A program made the position numbers and the translations under genes. Shown piece by piece: positions 1 to 8,694 of a DNA stretch of 64,000 nucleotides. The notes beneath the pieces are model-generated. The model was not told the origin of the DNA. It saw only the letters and a list, made by a program, of their open reading frames with translations, and searched no databases. Source of the stretch: JAITWN01 sp050486285 (GTDB lineage Bacteria > Pseudomonadota > Gammaproteobacteria > SZUA-140); assembly GCA_050486285.1 (NCBI GenBank), contig JBJHCZ010000010.1, positions 1-64,000 of the forward strand, read 5' to 3'. Position 1 is the first letter of the stretch. Each line of letters begins with the position of its first letter.

Positions 1-131
1 TGCCGGGTGACAACGTGAAGATGACGGTGTCGCTGATTGCGCCGATCGCGATGGAAGAAGGTCTGCGCTTCGCGATTCGCGAGGGCGGCCGCACCGTCGG
101 CGCCGGCGTGGTGTCGAAGGTCATCGAGTAA
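1..131 (+). CDS. tuf: Elongation factor Tu, C-terminal fragment (5' end outside window)
   Basis: The window opens inside a reading frame that ends at the TAA at 129-131. Its last 42 residues include MEEGLRFAIREGGRTVGAGV, the conserved C-terminal beta-barrel end of EF-Tu, the GTPase that delivers aminoacyl-tRNA to the ribosome. It lies 22 nt before rpsJ, the usual str-operon to S10-operon junction. The start and the GTPase domain are off the left edge. The promoter driving the S10 block is probably upstream of the window, since there is no room for one between tuf and rpsJ. Confidence 0.97.
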   Translation, partial: PGDNVKMTVSLIAPIAMEEGLRFAIREGGRTVGAGVVSKVIE

Positions 132-153
132 CAGAACAGGACAAGCAGCAGTC

Positions 154-471
154 ATGGCAGCCACAAGTCAGAGAATTAGGATCCGCCTCAAGGCCTTCGA
201 TCATCGCCTGATCGACCAGTCGGCGCGCGAGATCGTCGAGACCGCGAAGCGTACGGGCGCCCACGTCAAGGGGCCGATCCCGCTGCCGACGCGCAAGGAG
301 CGCTTTACGGTGCTGATCTCTCCGCACGTCAACAAGGACGCGCGTGACCAGTACGAGATCCGTACCCACAAGCGCCTGATGGACATCATCGACCCGACAG
401 AGAAGACGGTCGATGCGCTGATGAAGCTGGATCTGGCCGCCGGCGTCGACGTGCAGATCAAGCTGCACTGA
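154..471 (+). CDS. rpsJ: 30S ribosomal protein S10
   Basis: The 105-residue product (E. coli 103) starts MAATSQRIRIRLKAFDHRL and carries the conserved HVNKDARDQYEIRTHKRL stretch of S10. S10 sits in the 30S head and, with NusB, joins transcription antitermination complexes. The frame stays open upstream into tuf, but this ATG gives family length and follows an AGGACAAGCAGC purine-rich stretch. It is the first gene of the S10 cluster. No attenuator of the E. coli S10-leader type is possible in the 22-nt gap, so any L4 feedback must act elsewhere. Confidence 0.97.
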   Translation: MAATSQRIRIRLKAFDHRLIDQSAREIVETAKRTGAHVKGPIPLPTRKERFTVLISPHVNKDARDQYEIRTHKRLMDIIDPTEKTVDALMKLDLAAGVDVQIKLH

Positions 472-509
472 TCGGGGCCGGGACGGGAACTGCCTGAGGG
501 GATGCTGTA

Positions 510-1151
510 ATGACGATAGGTGTGGTGGGTCGCAAGTGCGGAATGACGCGTCTTTTCACTGAAGACGGCGATTCCGTGCCTGTCACCGTGATCGAAGTGA
601 CGCCGAACCGCGTGACGCAGGTCAAGACCGTCGACAACGACGGCTATCGCGCCCTGCAGGTCACCACGGGCGAGCGTCGCGCGTCGCGTGTCACGAAGCC
701 GGCCGCGGGCCATTTCGCGAAGTCGGGCGTGCAGGCCGGTCGCGGTCTGTGGGAGTTCCGCCTCGGCGACGGCGAGGGTGACGGCATCGAGGTCGGCGCC
801 GAGATCCGGGTCGACATCTTCGAGGCCGGACAGAAGGTTGATGTCAGCGGCACCACCCGCGGCAAGGGCTTTGCCGGCGTCATCAAGCGCCACCATTTTG
901 CGGCCCAGGATGCGACGCACGGCAACTCGCTGTCGCACCGCGCCCCGGGCTCGATCGGTCAGAACCAGTCGCCGGGCCGCGTATTCAAGGGCAAGAAGAT
1001 GGCCGGACACATGGGCGACGTCACGCGATCGGCGCAGAATCTCGAGGTCGTGCGCGTCGATGCCGAGCGTAACCTGGTGCTGGTCAGGGGCGCCGTCCCC
1101 GGCGCGCCGGGCGGCGACGTGGTGATCCGCCCGTCGGTCAAGACGCGCTGA
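510..1151 (+). CDS. rplC: 50S ribosomal protein L3
   Basis: The 213-residue product (E. coli 209) starts MTIGVVGRKCGMTRLFTEDG. L3 binds near the 3' end of 23S rRNA and is an early assembly nucleator close to the peptidyl transferase centre. The GTTRGKGFAGV loop and the GSIGQNQSPGRVFKGKKMAG segment are visible. The latter contains the glutamine that PrmB methylates in E. coli (family knowledge). The gene lies 38 nt after rpsJ and 17 nt before rplD in the same transcript. Confidence 0.97.
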   Translation: MTIGVVGRKCGMTRLFTEDGDSVPVTVIEVTPNRVTQVKTVDNDGYRALQVTTGERRASRVTKPAAGHFAKSGVQAGRGLWEFRLGDGEGDGIEVGAEIRVDIFEAGQKVDVSGTTRGKGFAGVIKRHHFAAQDATHGNSLSHRAPGSIGQNQSPGRVFKGKKMAGHMGDVTRSAQNLEVVRVDAERNLVLVRGAVPGAPGGDVVIRPSVKTR

Positions 1152-1168
1152 ACGGGAGCAAGGAATCC

Positions 1169-1789
1169 ATGGAGATCAAAGTGACGAGCGCGAGCGGCGG
1201 CAAGGGCAAGGGCGGATTGACCGTCTCGGACGAGGCCTTCGCCTGCGCGTTCAACGAGCCGCTGGTGCACCAGGTGGTGACCGCCTATCTGGCGGGCGGC
1301 CGCGCCGGCACCCGCGCGCAGAAGACCCGCTCCGAGGTCCGCGGCGGCGGCGTCAAGCCGTGGCGCCAGAAGGGCACCGGCCGTGCCCGCGCCGGATCGA
1401 TCCGCAGCCCGCTGTGGCGGGGCGGCGGCAAGACCTTCGCGGCGACGCCGGTCGACCATTCGCAGAAGGTCAACAGGAAGATGTATCGTGCCGCGATGCG
1501 CTCGATCCTGTCGGAGCTGCTGCGCCAGGAGCGACTGATCGTCATTGACGAGTTCACCGTTGCCGAGGCGAAGACCCGGCTGGTCGTCGAAAAGCTTGCC
1601 GCGCTGGGCATCGATGACGCGCTGATCGTGATCGACGGCTTTGATGAGAATCTGGCGCTGGCCGCGCGCAATCTGCCGAACGTCGGACTGCTCGACGGCT
1701 CGGCGGTCGACCCGGTCAATCTGCTGCGTTTCGGCAAGGTGCTGATGACCGGCGCCGCGCTGAAGAAGATCGAGGAGCACCTCGCATGA
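1169..1789 (+). CDS. rplD: 50S ribosomal protein L4
   Basis: The 206-residue product contains the long basic loop with GTRAQKTRSEVRGGGVKPW and GTGRARAGSIRSPLWRGGG that lines the peptide exit tunnel. In enterobacteria L4 represses the S10 operon and inhibits RNase E. Whether this happens here cannot be judged, because the leader is out of view. The stop overlaps the rplW start (ATGA at 1786-1789), which implies translational coupling. Confidence 0.97.
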   Translation: MEIKVTSASGGKGKGGLTVSDEAFACAFNEPLVHQVVTAYLAGGRAGTRAQKTRSEVRGGGVKPWRQKGTGRARAGSIRSPLWRGGGKTFAATPVDHSQKVNRKMYRAAMRSILSELLRQERLIVIDEFTVAEAKTRLVVEKLAALGIDDALIVIDGFDENLALAARNLPNVGLLDGSAVDPVNLLRFGKVLMTGAALKKIEEHLA

Positions 1790-2082
1790 ACCAGGAAAGA
1801 CTGATGAAGGTGCTGCTGGTCCCGCATGTGTCGGAGAAGGCCTCGACCGTGGCGGACAAGCACAAGCAGTTCGTGTTCAAGGTAGTGCCCGACGCGACCA
1901 AGGGCGAGATCAAGGGCGCGGTCGAGCTGATGTTCAATGTCCAGGTCGACAGCGTCCGGGTCATGAATTGCAAGGGCAAGACCAAGCGGTCCGCAGCCGG
2001 CGCCGGTCGCCGCTCGGACTTCCGCAAGGCCTACGTAGCGCTGAAGCCGGGTTTCGACATCGACTTCATGGGACAGCAGTAA
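1786..2082 (+). CDS. rplW: 50S ribosomal protein L23
   Basis: The 98-residue product starts MNQERLMKVLLVPHVSEKAS and contains the typical KGEIKGAVELMFNVQVDSVR core. L23 sits at the tunnel exit and is the docking point for trigger factor and SRP. The ATG overlaps the rplD stop by 4 nt. A second in-frame ATG at 1804 (MKVLLVPHV) would also give a normal N-terminus, so the true start may be six codons in. Confidence 0.96.
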   Translation: MNQERLMKVLLVPHVSEKASTVADKHKQFVFKVVPDATKGEIKGAVELMFNVQVDSVRVMNCKGKTKRSAAGAGRRSDFRKAYVALKPGFDIDFMGQQ

Positions 2083-2110
2083 GGGACAACGACAAAGAGT
2101 TGGCAGCATC

Positions 2111-2938
2111 ATGGCGATAGTCAAGACAAAACCCACGTCCGCAGGACGCCGCTTCCTGGAGAAGGTCGTCAATCCCGATCTTCACAAGGGCGCGCCGCAC
2201 CAGGCGCTGGTCGAGACGAAGAAGCGCGGCAGCGGCCGCAACAATATGGGCCGCATTACCGTGCGCCATATCGGCGGCGGTCACAAGCAGCACTATCGCG
2301 TGATCGATTTCCGGCGCAACAAGGACGGCATCGAGGCGCGCGTCGAGCGCCTGGAATACGATCCTAATCGCAGCGCGAACATTGCACTGCTGTTGTATGC
2401 CGACGGCGAGCGCCGCTACATCATCGCGCCGAAGGGCGTGGCGGCCGGCGACGTGCTGATGTCCGGCCCCGAGGCGCCGATCCGTCAGGGCAACTGTCTG
2501 CCGATCCGTAACATCCCGGTCGGCAGCCAGATCCACTGCATCGAGATCAAGTCCGGCAAGGGCGCGCAGCTGGCGCGCAGCGCCGGGGCGTCCGCCCAGC
2601 TGGTCGCGCGCGAAGGCACCTATGCGATCGTGCGCCTGCGCTCCGGCGAGATGCGCAGGGTGCTGGTCGAGTGCCGCGCCACCCTCGGTGAGGTCGGCAA
2701 TTCCGAGCACGCGCTGCGTTCGCTCGGCAAGGCCGGTGCGGCACGCTGGCGCGGCATTCGCCCGACCGTGCGCGGCGTCGCGATGAACCCGGTCGATCAC
2801 CCGCATGGCGGCGGCGAGGGCAGGACCTCGGGCGGACGCCACCCGGTGTCGCCATGGGGTACGCCGACCAAGGGCTACAAGACCCGGAGCAACAAGCGCA
2901 CCGGCAAGATGATCGTACGTAAACGCAAGGCCAAGTGA
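2111..2938 (+). CDS. rplB: 50S ribosomal protein L2
   Basis: The 275-residue product (E. coli 273) begins MAIVKTKPTSAGRRF. It contains the C-terminal signature GVAMNPVDHPHGGGEGRTSG, whose histidine is near the peptidyl transferase centre, and a basic tail ending KMIVRKRKAK. L2 is a primary 23S-binding protein needed for subunit association. It follows rplW after 28 nt and precedes rpsS by 32 nt. Confidence 0.97.
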   Translation: MAIVKTKPTSAGRRFLEKVVNPDLHKGAPHQALVETKKRGSGRNNMGRITVRHIGGGHKQHYRVIDFRRNKDGIEARVERLEYDPNRSANIALLLYADGERRYIIAPKGVAAGDVLMSGPEAPIRQGNCLPIRNIPVGSQIHCIEIKSGKGAQLARSAGASAQLVAREGTYAIVRLRSGEMRRVLVECRATLGEVGNSEHALRSLGKAGAARWRGIRPTVRGVAMNPVDHPHGGGEGRTSGGRHPVSPWGTPTKGYKTRSNKRTGKMIVRKRKAK

Positions 2939-2970
2939 TTCAGGCCTGCTGATTCAGGGATAACGGGAAG

Positions 2971-3243
2971 ATGCCACGTTCAGTCAAGAAGGGTCCGTTC
3001 GTCGATCACCATCTGATCAAGAAGGTCGACCAGGCGGTTGCCGAGAACAGCAAGCGGCCGATCAAGACCTGGTCGAGACGTTCGATGATCCTGCCCGACA
3101 TGGTCGGTCTGACCATCGCGGTGCACAACGGCCGTCAGCACGTGCCGGTGCTGGTTTCCGAGAACATGGTCGGGCACAAGCTCGGCGAATTCGCCGCTAC
3201 GCGCACCTTCAAGGGCCACGTGGCGGATCGCAAGACGAAATAA
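2971..3243 (+). CDS. rpsS: 30S ribosomal protein S19
   Basis: The 90-residue product starts MPRSVKKGPFVDHHLIKKVD and has the RSMILPDMVGLTIAVHNG and GHKLGEFAATRTFKGH motifs of S19. S19 forms a complex with S13 in the 30S head and contacts the A-site tRNA. Length matches the family (92 in E. coli). It is co-transcribed between rplB and rplV. Confidence 0.97.
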   Translation: MPRSVKKGPFVDHHLIKKVDQAVAENSKRPIKTWSRRSMILPDMVGLTIAVHNGRQHVPVLVSENMVGHKLGEFAATRTFKGHVADRKTK

Positions 3244-3266
3244 CGGCGAGAGAGCAGGCAGACATC

Positions 3267-3599
3267 ATGGAAACATTCGCCAGACGCAGGTTCGCGATGA
3301 TATCGGCGCAGAAGTGCCGGCTGGTTGCCGATCAGATCCGCGGCCTGCCCGTGGACCGCGCGCTTAACGTGCTGTCGTTCAGCCCGAAGAAGGCCGCCGC
3401 AATGATCAGGAAGCTGCTCGAGTCGGCGATCGCCAACGCCGAGCACAACGACGGCGCCGACATCGATGAACTGAAGGTGACGCGGATCCAGGTCGACGAA
3501 GGCCCGACGTACAAGCGCTCGATGCCGCGCGCGCGCGGCCGCATGAACAGGATCCTGAAAAGGACCAGCCACATCACGATCGCGGTCAGCGACAAGTAG
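3267..3599 (+). CDS. rplV: 50S ribosomal protein L22
   Basis: The 110-residue product matches the E. coli length. It shows MISAQKCRLVADQIRG near the N-terminus and the beta-hairpin PRARGRMNRILKRTSHI that reaches into the exit tunnel, where macrolide-resistance changes map in other species. It starts METFARRRF rather than METIAKHR but aligns without gaps. It is preceded by a GCGAGAGAGCAGG purine-rich site, 23 nt after rpsS. Confidence 0.97.
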   Translation: METFARRRFAMISAQKCRLVADQIRGLPVDRALNVLSFSPKKAAAMIRKLLESAIANAEHNDGADIDELKVTRIQVDEGPTYKRSMPRARGRMNRILKRTSHITIAVSDK

Positions 3600-3615
3600 A
3601 CGGGAACGCAGCGAT

Positions 3616-4296
3616 ATGGGCCAGAAAGTACATCCGACAGGCATCCGCCTTGGCATCGTCAAGGACTGGACCTCGAAGTGGTATGCGGACACGAAGGACT
3701 ACGCGGATTATCTGTTGACCGATATCCGCGTGCGTGAATTCCTGCGCAAGAAGCTGTCGCAGGCGTCGGTGAGCCGCATCCAGATCGAGCGCCCGGCGCG
3801 TACCGCCCAGATCACGATTCACACCGCGCGTCCCGGCATGGTCATCGGCAAGAAGGGCGAGGATATCGAGGCGCTGCGCGCCCAGGTCGCCGCAATGATG
3901 AAGATCCCGGTCAAGATCAATATCGAGGAGATCCGCAAGCCCGAGCTTGACGCCCAGCTGGTCGCGGAGAGCATTGCGCAGCAGATCGAGCGCCGTATCA
4001 TGTTCCGCCGCGCGATGAAGCGGGCGGTGACCAACACCATGCGCCTCGGCGCCCAGGGCATCCGCGTCAATGTCGCCGGACGCCTGAACGGCGCCGAGAT
4101 CGCGCGCAGCGAGTGGTACCGCGAAGGCCGCGTGCCGCTGCATACGCTGCGCGCAGACATCGACTACGGCTTCGCCGAGGCCAATACCCCGTCCGGCGTG
4201 ATCGGGGTCAAGGTGTGGGTGTTCAAGGGCGAGGTCTTCGAGCGCGGTCAGCAGGGGTCCGACGGCGTCGGCGACGACAAGGCCGAGACCGTCTGA
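3616..4296 (+). CDS. rpsC: 30S ribosomal protein S3
   Basis: The 226-residue product starts MGQKVHPTGIRLGIVKDWTS. The KH domain motif GMVIGKKGEDIEAL binds RNA at the mRNA entry site, where S3, S4 and S5 act as a helicase. The C-terminal part (GVIGVKVWVFKGEVF) forms the second domain. It lies 16 nt after rplV and 18 nt before rplP. Confidence 0.97.
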   Translation: MGQKVHPTGIRLGIVKDWTSKWYADTKDYADYLLTDIRVREFLRKKLSQASVSRIQIERPARTAQITIHTARPGMVIGKKGEDIEALRAQVAAMMKIPVKINIEEIRKPELDAQLVAESIAQQIERRIMFRRAMKRAVTNTMRLGAQGIRVNVAGRLNGAEIARSEWYREGRVPLHTLRADIDYGFAEANTPSGVIGVKVWVFKGEVFERGQQGSDGVGDDKAETV

Positions 4297-4314
4297 AGGT
4301 AACGGGGAACCGCA

Positions 4315-4728
4315 ATGCTTCAACCAAAGAAAACCAAGTATCGCAAGATGCACAAGGGCCGCAATCGCGGGAACGCGACCAGCGGCGAGAAGGTCAGCTT
4401 CGGCGAGTACGGACTCAAGACCGTCGATCGCGGCCGCATCACCGCGCGCCAGATCGAGGCCGCGCGCCGCGCGATGACCCGCCATGTCAAGCGCGGCGGC
4501 AAGGTCTGGATTCGCGTGTTCCCGGACAAGCCGGTGACCAAGAAGCCGGTCGAGGTCCGCATGGGCAAGGGCAAGGGCAATGTCGAGTACTGGGTCGCGC
4601 TGACGCAACCCGGCCGCGTGCTCTACGAGATGGCCGGCGTGCCGGAGTCGGTGGCGCGCGAGGCCTTCAAGCTGGCGGCCGCGAAGCTGCCGGTGAGGAC
4701 GACATTCGTGGCACGGACCATATTATGA
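4315..4728 (+). CDS. rplP: 50S ribosomal protein L16
   Basis: The 137-residue product starts MLQPKKTKYRKMHKGRNRG and contains the MGKGKGNVEYWVA loop with the arginine/methionine region modified in E. coli. L16 organises the A-site side of the 50S subunit. The stop codon overlaps the rpmC start (ATGA at 4725-4728), so the two are probably translationally coupled. Confidence 0.97.
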   Translation: MLQPKKTKYRKMHKGRNRGNATSGEKVSFGEYGLKTVDRGRITARQIEAARRAMTRHVKRGGKVWIRVFPDKPVTKKPVEVRMGKGKGNVEYWVALTQPGRVLYEMAGVPESVAREAFKLAAAKLPVRTTFVARTIL

Positions 4729-4928
4729 CCAGCGCGAAAGACCTGCGGAGCAAGACGGCTCCGGACCTGAAACGGGAACTCATCGACCTGCTGCGCGAGC
4801 AGTTCAACCTGCGCATGCAGAAGGGTTCGGGACAGTTGAGCCAGAACCACCGGGTGAAGGAAGTGCGGCGCGACATCGCGCGCATCCGCACCGTAATGAA
4901 TGAGCAGAGCAAGAGTGAGGCGTCATGA
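4725..4928 (+). CDS. rpmC: 50S ribosomal protein L29
   Basis: The 67-residue two-helix protein MTSAKDLRSKTAPDLKREL... has the classic LLREQFNLRMQKGSGQL segment. L29 sits by the tunnel exit next to L23. The start is fixed by the 4-nt overlap with rplP; the frame is open further upstream but that extension is antisense-like arginine-rich noise. Its stop overlaps rpsQ by 4 nt. Confidence 0.96.
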   Translation: MTSAKDLRSKTAPDLKRELIDLLREQFNLRMQKGSGQLSQNHRVKEVRRDIARIRTVMNEQSKSEAS

Positions 4929-5194
4929 CCGAGCAGGCCGAGAAGACAGTCCGGAATGTGACCGGCCGCGTCGTCAGCAGCAAGATGGACAAGACCATCA
5001 CGGTGCTGGTCGAGCGCAAGGTGCCTCACCCGCTGTATCGCAAGTACGTGCGCCGCTCGACCAAGCTGCACGCGCACGACGAGAACAACGAGTGCCGCGA
5101 GGGCGACACCGTGATGATCGTCCAGTCACGCCCGATCTCGAAGACCAAGGCCTGGCGCCTGGTGAAGATCGTCGAGCGCGGCGAGGAAGTCTGA
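4925..5194 (+). CDS. rpsQ: 30S ribosomal protein S17
   Basis: The 89-residue OB-fold protein has VVSSKMDKTITVLVERKVPH and the HDENNECREGDTVMI loop typical of S17, a primary 16S-binding protein. The ATG overlaps the rpmC stop. The product is a few residues longer than E. coli S17 (84) at the N-terminus. Confidence 0.96.
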   Translation: MTEQAEKTVRNVTGRVVSSKMDKTITVLVERKVPHPLYRKYVRRSTKLHAHDENNECREGDTVMIVQSRPISKTKAWRLVKIVERGEEV

Positions 5195-5225
5195 CATCCC
5201 AGACGGGATCGATGGAGATATTGCA

Positions 5226-5594
<369 letters not shown>

Positions 5595-5619
5595 GGCGGC
5601 GGGTTACGAGGTTTCGAGC

Positions 5620-5937
5620 ATGCGCAAGATCAAGAAAAACGACGATGTCATCGTCATTGCCGGCAGGGACAAGGGCAAGCGCGGCATGGTGACCCGGGTG
5701 CTGGAAGACGGCCGGCTCATCGTGCAGAACATCAATATGATTCGGCGCCACACCAAGCCGAATCCGAACCGCGGCGTGGCCGGCGGCATCGTCGAGAAGG
5801 AGGCGCCGATAGACGCCTCGAACGTGATGCATTTCAATCCGGTGAGCAAGAAGCCGGATCGCGTCGGTTTCCGTACCCTCGAGGACGGTCGCAAGGTGCG
5901 TTACTTCAAGTCGAACAACGAAGTCGTCGATGCCTGA
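5620..5937 (+). CDS. rplX: 50S ribosomal protein L24
   Basis: The 105-residue KOW-domain protein starts MRKIKKNDDVIVIAGRDKGK and has the KGMVTRV / IVQNINMIRRHTKPN pattern of L24, an assembly initiator on 23S rRNA. Length equals the family norm (104). It lies between rplN and rplE with gaps of 25 and 20 nt. Confidence 0.97.
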   Translation: MRKIKKNDDVIVIAGRDKGKRGMVTRVLEDGRLIVQNINMIRRHTKPNPNRGVAGGIVEKEAPIDASNVMHFNPVSKKPDRVGFRTLEDGRKVRYFKSNNEVVDA

Positions 5938-5957
5938 CGGCAGGATGGAATAGGGTT

Positions 5958-6497
5958 ATGGCCAGGCTCAAGGAATATTACAGGGACACCGTCGCGCCGC
6001 AGCTGCTCGAGCGCTTCAAGTACGGCAGCGTCATGCAGGTTCCGCGGATCACCAAGATCACGCTGAACATGGGCGTGGGCGAGGCGGTCGCCGACAAGAA
6101 GGTGATCGAGCACGCGGTGAGCGACATGCAGAAGATCAGCGGCCAGAAGCCGGTGGTGACGATGGCGCGCAAGTCGATCGCGGGATTCAAGATCCGCGAG
6201 GACTGGCCCATCGGCTGCAAGGTCACGCTGCGGCGCGAGCGCATGTACGAGTTTCTCGATCGCCTGATCAGCGTGTCGATTCCGCGCATCCGCGACTTTC
6301 GCGGACTGAACGCGCGTTCGTTCGACGGACGCGGCAATTACTCGATGGGCGTCAAGGAACAGATCATCTTCCCCGAGATCGAGTACGACAAGATCGACGC
6401 GCTCAGGGGCATGGATATCACGATCACCACGACCGCCACCAATGACGAGGAAGCGCGCGCGCTGCTGGCCGCGTTCAACTTCCCGTTCAGGAACTGA
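5958..6497 (+). CDS. rplE: 50S ribosomal protein L5
   Basis: The 179-residue product matches E. coli in length. It starts MARLKEYYRDTVAPQLLERF and shows KITLNMGVGEAVADKK, KSIAGFKIREDWPIGCKVTL and the C-terminal DEEARALLAAFNFPF. L5 binds 5S rRNA with L18 and contacts the P-site tRNA. In E. coli the S8 regulatory site lies near this start; no search for an equivalent fold was possible. Confidence 0.97.
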   Translation: MARLKEYYRDTVAPQLLERFKYGSVMQVPRITKITLNMGVGEAVADKKVIEHAVSDMQKISGQKPVVTMARKSIAGFKIREDWPIGCKVTLRRERMYEFLDRLISVSIPRIRDFRGLNARSFDGRGNYSMGVKEQIIFPEIEYDKIDALRGMDITITTTATNDEEARALLAAFNFPFRN

Positions 6498-6506
6498 GGC
6501 AGGAAC

Positions 6507-6812
6507 ATGGCAAAGACATCGATGGTCAACCGGGAAGTCAAGCGACTGCGCACGGTGAAGAAGTACGCGGCAAAGCGCCGCGAACTGAAGGAACTGCTGC
6601 GCAAGCAGGATCTCAGCCCGGAGGAGCGCGAGGAGGCCTGGCGCAAGTTCCACGCGATGCCGCGTGACGCCAGCCCGTCGCGGATGCGTAACCGTTGCCG
6701 CCTCAGCGGCCGGCCGCATGGTTATTACCGCAAGTTCGGCCTCGCCCGCAACAAGCTGCGCGAGGCGGCGATGCGCGGCGATGTCCCCGGCCTCGTCAAG
6801 GCGAGCTGGTGA
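6507..6812 (+). CDS. rpsN: 30S ribosomal protein S14 (zinc-free long form)
   Basis: The 101-residue product is the long form of S14. It has one cysteine (RMRNRCRLSGRPHGYYRKFG) instead of the four of the short zinc-ribbon form, as in E. coli. S14 is a late-binding 30S head protein. It lies 9 nt after rplE. This zinc-free S14 contrasts with the cysteine-rich S4 and L36 in the same block. Confidence 0.97.
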   Translation: MAKTSMVNREVKRLRTVKKYAAKRRELKELLRKQDLSPEEREEAWRKFHAMPRDASPSRMRNRCRLSGRPHGYYRKFGLARNKLREAAMRGDVPGLVKASW

Positions 6813-6864
6813 GCGCCGGCCGGCGACCCCGACAGCACAGAGAACACAGGACGGCGAACGTATC

Positions 6865-7260
6865 ATGAGCATGACTGACCCCATCGCGGATATGCTGACG
6901 CGCATCCGCAACGCGCAGATGAACGAAAGAACCACAGTGACGATGCCTTCGTCAAAGCAGAAGGCGGCGATTGCGGCCGTCCTCAAGCAGGAAGGCTACA
7001 TCACCGATTTCGCGGTCGCTGACGAAGACGGCAAGGGCATGCTGACGATCACGCTGAAGTATTTCGAGGGCAAGCCGGTGATCAACGAGCTGCGCCGCGT
7101 CAGCCGCCCGGGCCTGCGTGCCTACCGGACCCGCGACGATCTGCCGAAGGTCATGGGCGGACTGGGTATCGCCATTGTCAGTACTTCCGCCGGCCTGATG
7201 ACCGATCGCGCTGCCCGCAGCGCCGGTCATGGCGGGGAAGTCATTTGCTTCGTATCGTGA
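6865..7260 (+). CDS. rpsH: 30S ribosomal protein S8
   Basis: The 131-residue product starts MSMTDPIADMLTRIRNAQMN, which aligns with E. coli S8 (130 residues). The frame is open 67 codons further upstream over the end of rpsN, but that extension is not S8-like. The C-terminus GLMTDRAARSAGHGGEVI is the conserved 16S-binding part. In E. coli S8 represses the spc operon. A second ATG two codons in (MTDP) is a possible alternative. Confidence 0.96.
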   Translation: MSMTDPIADMLTRIRNAQMNERTTVTMPSSKQKAAIAAVLKQEGYITDFAVADEDGKGMLTITLKYFEGKPVINELRRVSRPGLRAYRTRDDLPKVMGGLGIAIVSTSAGLMTDRAARSAGHGGEVICFVS

Positions 7261-7266
7261 AGAATC

Positions 7267-7800
7267 ATGTCCAGAATCGCTAACAAACCGGTAACAGTGC
7301 CCGCGGGCGTCAGCGTCGCCATCGACAACGGCGTCATCGCGATCAAGGGATCGAAGGGCGAGCTTCGCCGTCCGCTCGACGTCGCCGTCGAGGTCACCAC
7401 GGAGGACGGCGAGATCCGCGTGCGTCAGGTCAGCGAGGGCATCGCCGCCCACGCGATGGCCGGTACGACCCGGGCCCTGATCAACAACATGGTGACGGGC
7501 GTCAGCCAGGGCTTCGAAAAGAAGCTGAACCTGGTCGGCGTCGGTTACCGCGCGCAGGTCCAGGGCAAGGTCCTGAACCTGACGCTCGGGTTCTCCCACC
7601 CGGTGAACTACCCGGTGCCCGAGGGCATCGTCATCGAGACGCCGACCCAGACGGAAATCGTCGTGCGCGGCATCGACAAGCAGAAGGTGGGACAGGTATC
7701 GGCGGAAATCCGCGCCTGGCGCCCCCCGGAGCCGTACAAGGGCAAGGGCGTGCGCTACTCCGATGAGGTCGTGGTGCGGAAGGAAGCCAAGAAGAAATAA
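7267..7800 (+). CDS. rplF: 50S ribosomal protein L6
   Basis: The 177-residue product (E. coli 177) starts MSRIANKPVTVPAGVSVAID and has the KLNLVGVGYRAQVQGKVLNL core and the RAWRPPEPYKGKGVRY C-terminal signature. L6 lies at the factor-binding side of the 50S subunit. It is separated from rpsH by 6 nt. Confidence 0.97.
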   Translation: MSRIANKPVTVPAGVSVAIDNGVIAIKGSKGELRRPLDVAVEVTTEDGEIRVRQVSEGIAAHAMAGTTRALINNMVTGVSQGFEKKLNLVGVGYRAQVQGKVLNLTLGFSHPVNYPVPEGIVIETPTQTEIVVRGIDKQKVGQVSAEIRAWRPPEPYKGKGVRYSDEVVVRKEAKKK

Positions 7801-7809
7801 GGACGGGTC

Positions 7810-8172
7810 ATGAAGCAGGACAAGAAACAGTCACGTCTGCGCCGCGCGCGCCGGACGCGCGCAAAGATCAGGGAACTGGCGTCTCATCGCCTGACCGTGC
7901 ATCGCACGCCGCGCCATATCTACGCCCAGGTCATCGCGCCGGACGGGGTCTCGGTGCTGGCCAGCGCATCGACGCTCGATGCCGGCGTCAAGTCGGCGTT
8001 GTCTGGCTATAGCGGCAACATCAGCGCGGCCGCGGTGGTCGGTCGGATGATCGCCGAGCGGGCGAAGGCGGCAGGCCTGTCGAAAGTGTCTTTCGACCGT
8101 GCCGGCTACAGGTATCACGGCCGCATCAAGGCGCTCGCCGACGCGGCACGCGAGCACGGTCTGGAATTCTAG
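7810..8172 (+). CDS. rplR: 50S ribosomal protein L18
   Basis: The 120-residue product has a basic N-terminus (MKQDKKQSRLRRARRTRAKI), the HRLTVHRTPRHIYAQVI strand and the C-terminal FDRAGYRYHGRIKALADAAR. L18 binds 5S rRNA and carries it into the 50S subunit with L5. It lies 9 nt after rplF and 12 nt before rpsE. Confidence 0.97.
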   Translation: MKQDKKQSRLRRARRTRAKIRELASHRLTVHRTPRHIYAQVIAPDGVSVLASASTLDAGVKSALSGYSGNISAAAVVGRMIAERAKAAGLSKVSFDRAGYRYHGRIKALADAAREHGLEF

Positions 8173-8184
8173 AAGGACGAGATC

Positions 8185-8694
8185 ATGGCGAGATTTGAAG
8201 CAGGCGAGAGCAGCGACGAGTTCCAGGAGAAGCTGGTCGCCGTACGACGCGTGGCCAAGGTCGTCAAGGGCGGCCGCCAGTTCGGTTTTTCGGCGCTGAC
8301 CGTCGTCGGTGACGGCAAGGGCAAGGTCGGCTTCGGCAGCGGCAAGGCGCGCGAAGTGCCGGCCGCGATCCAGAAGGCGATGGAGAACGCGCGCCGCAAC
8401 ATGCGCAGCATCAACCTGAACGGCGGCACCCTGCAGTACCCGATCATGTCCTCGCACGGCGCCGCGAAGGTGTTCATGCAGCCGGCCTCGCAGGGTACCG
8501 GCATCATCGCCGGCGGCGCGATGCGCGCGGTGTTCGAGGTGCTCGGCGTGCACGACGTGCTCGCGAAGTGCATCGGTTCGACCTCGAATCCGGTCAATGT
8601 CGTGCGCGCGACGATCAAGGGCCTGACCGAAATGCAGAGCCCCGAGAGCGTCGCAATGAAGCGCGGCAAGACGGTCGAGGAGATCACGGGATGA
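8185..8694 (+). CDS. rpsE: 30S ribosomal protein S5
   Basis: The 169-residue product has the double-stranded RNA-binding N-terminal domain (VVKGGRQFGFSALTVVGDG) and C-terminal HDVLAKCIGSTSNPVNVVRA. S5 governs decoding accuracy; spectinomycin-resistance changes in other species fall in the GGRQF loop, which looks wild-type here. The stop overlaps the rpmD start by 4 nt (ATGA at 8691). Confidence 0.97.
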   Translation: MARFEAGESSDEFQEKLVAVRRVAKVVKGGRQFGFSALTVVGDGKGKVGFGSGKAREVPAAIQKAMENARRNMRSINLNGGTLQYPIMSSHGAAKVFMQPASQGTGIIAGGAMRAVFEVLGVHDVLAKCIGSTSNPVNVVRATIKGLTEMQSPESVAMKRGKTVEEITG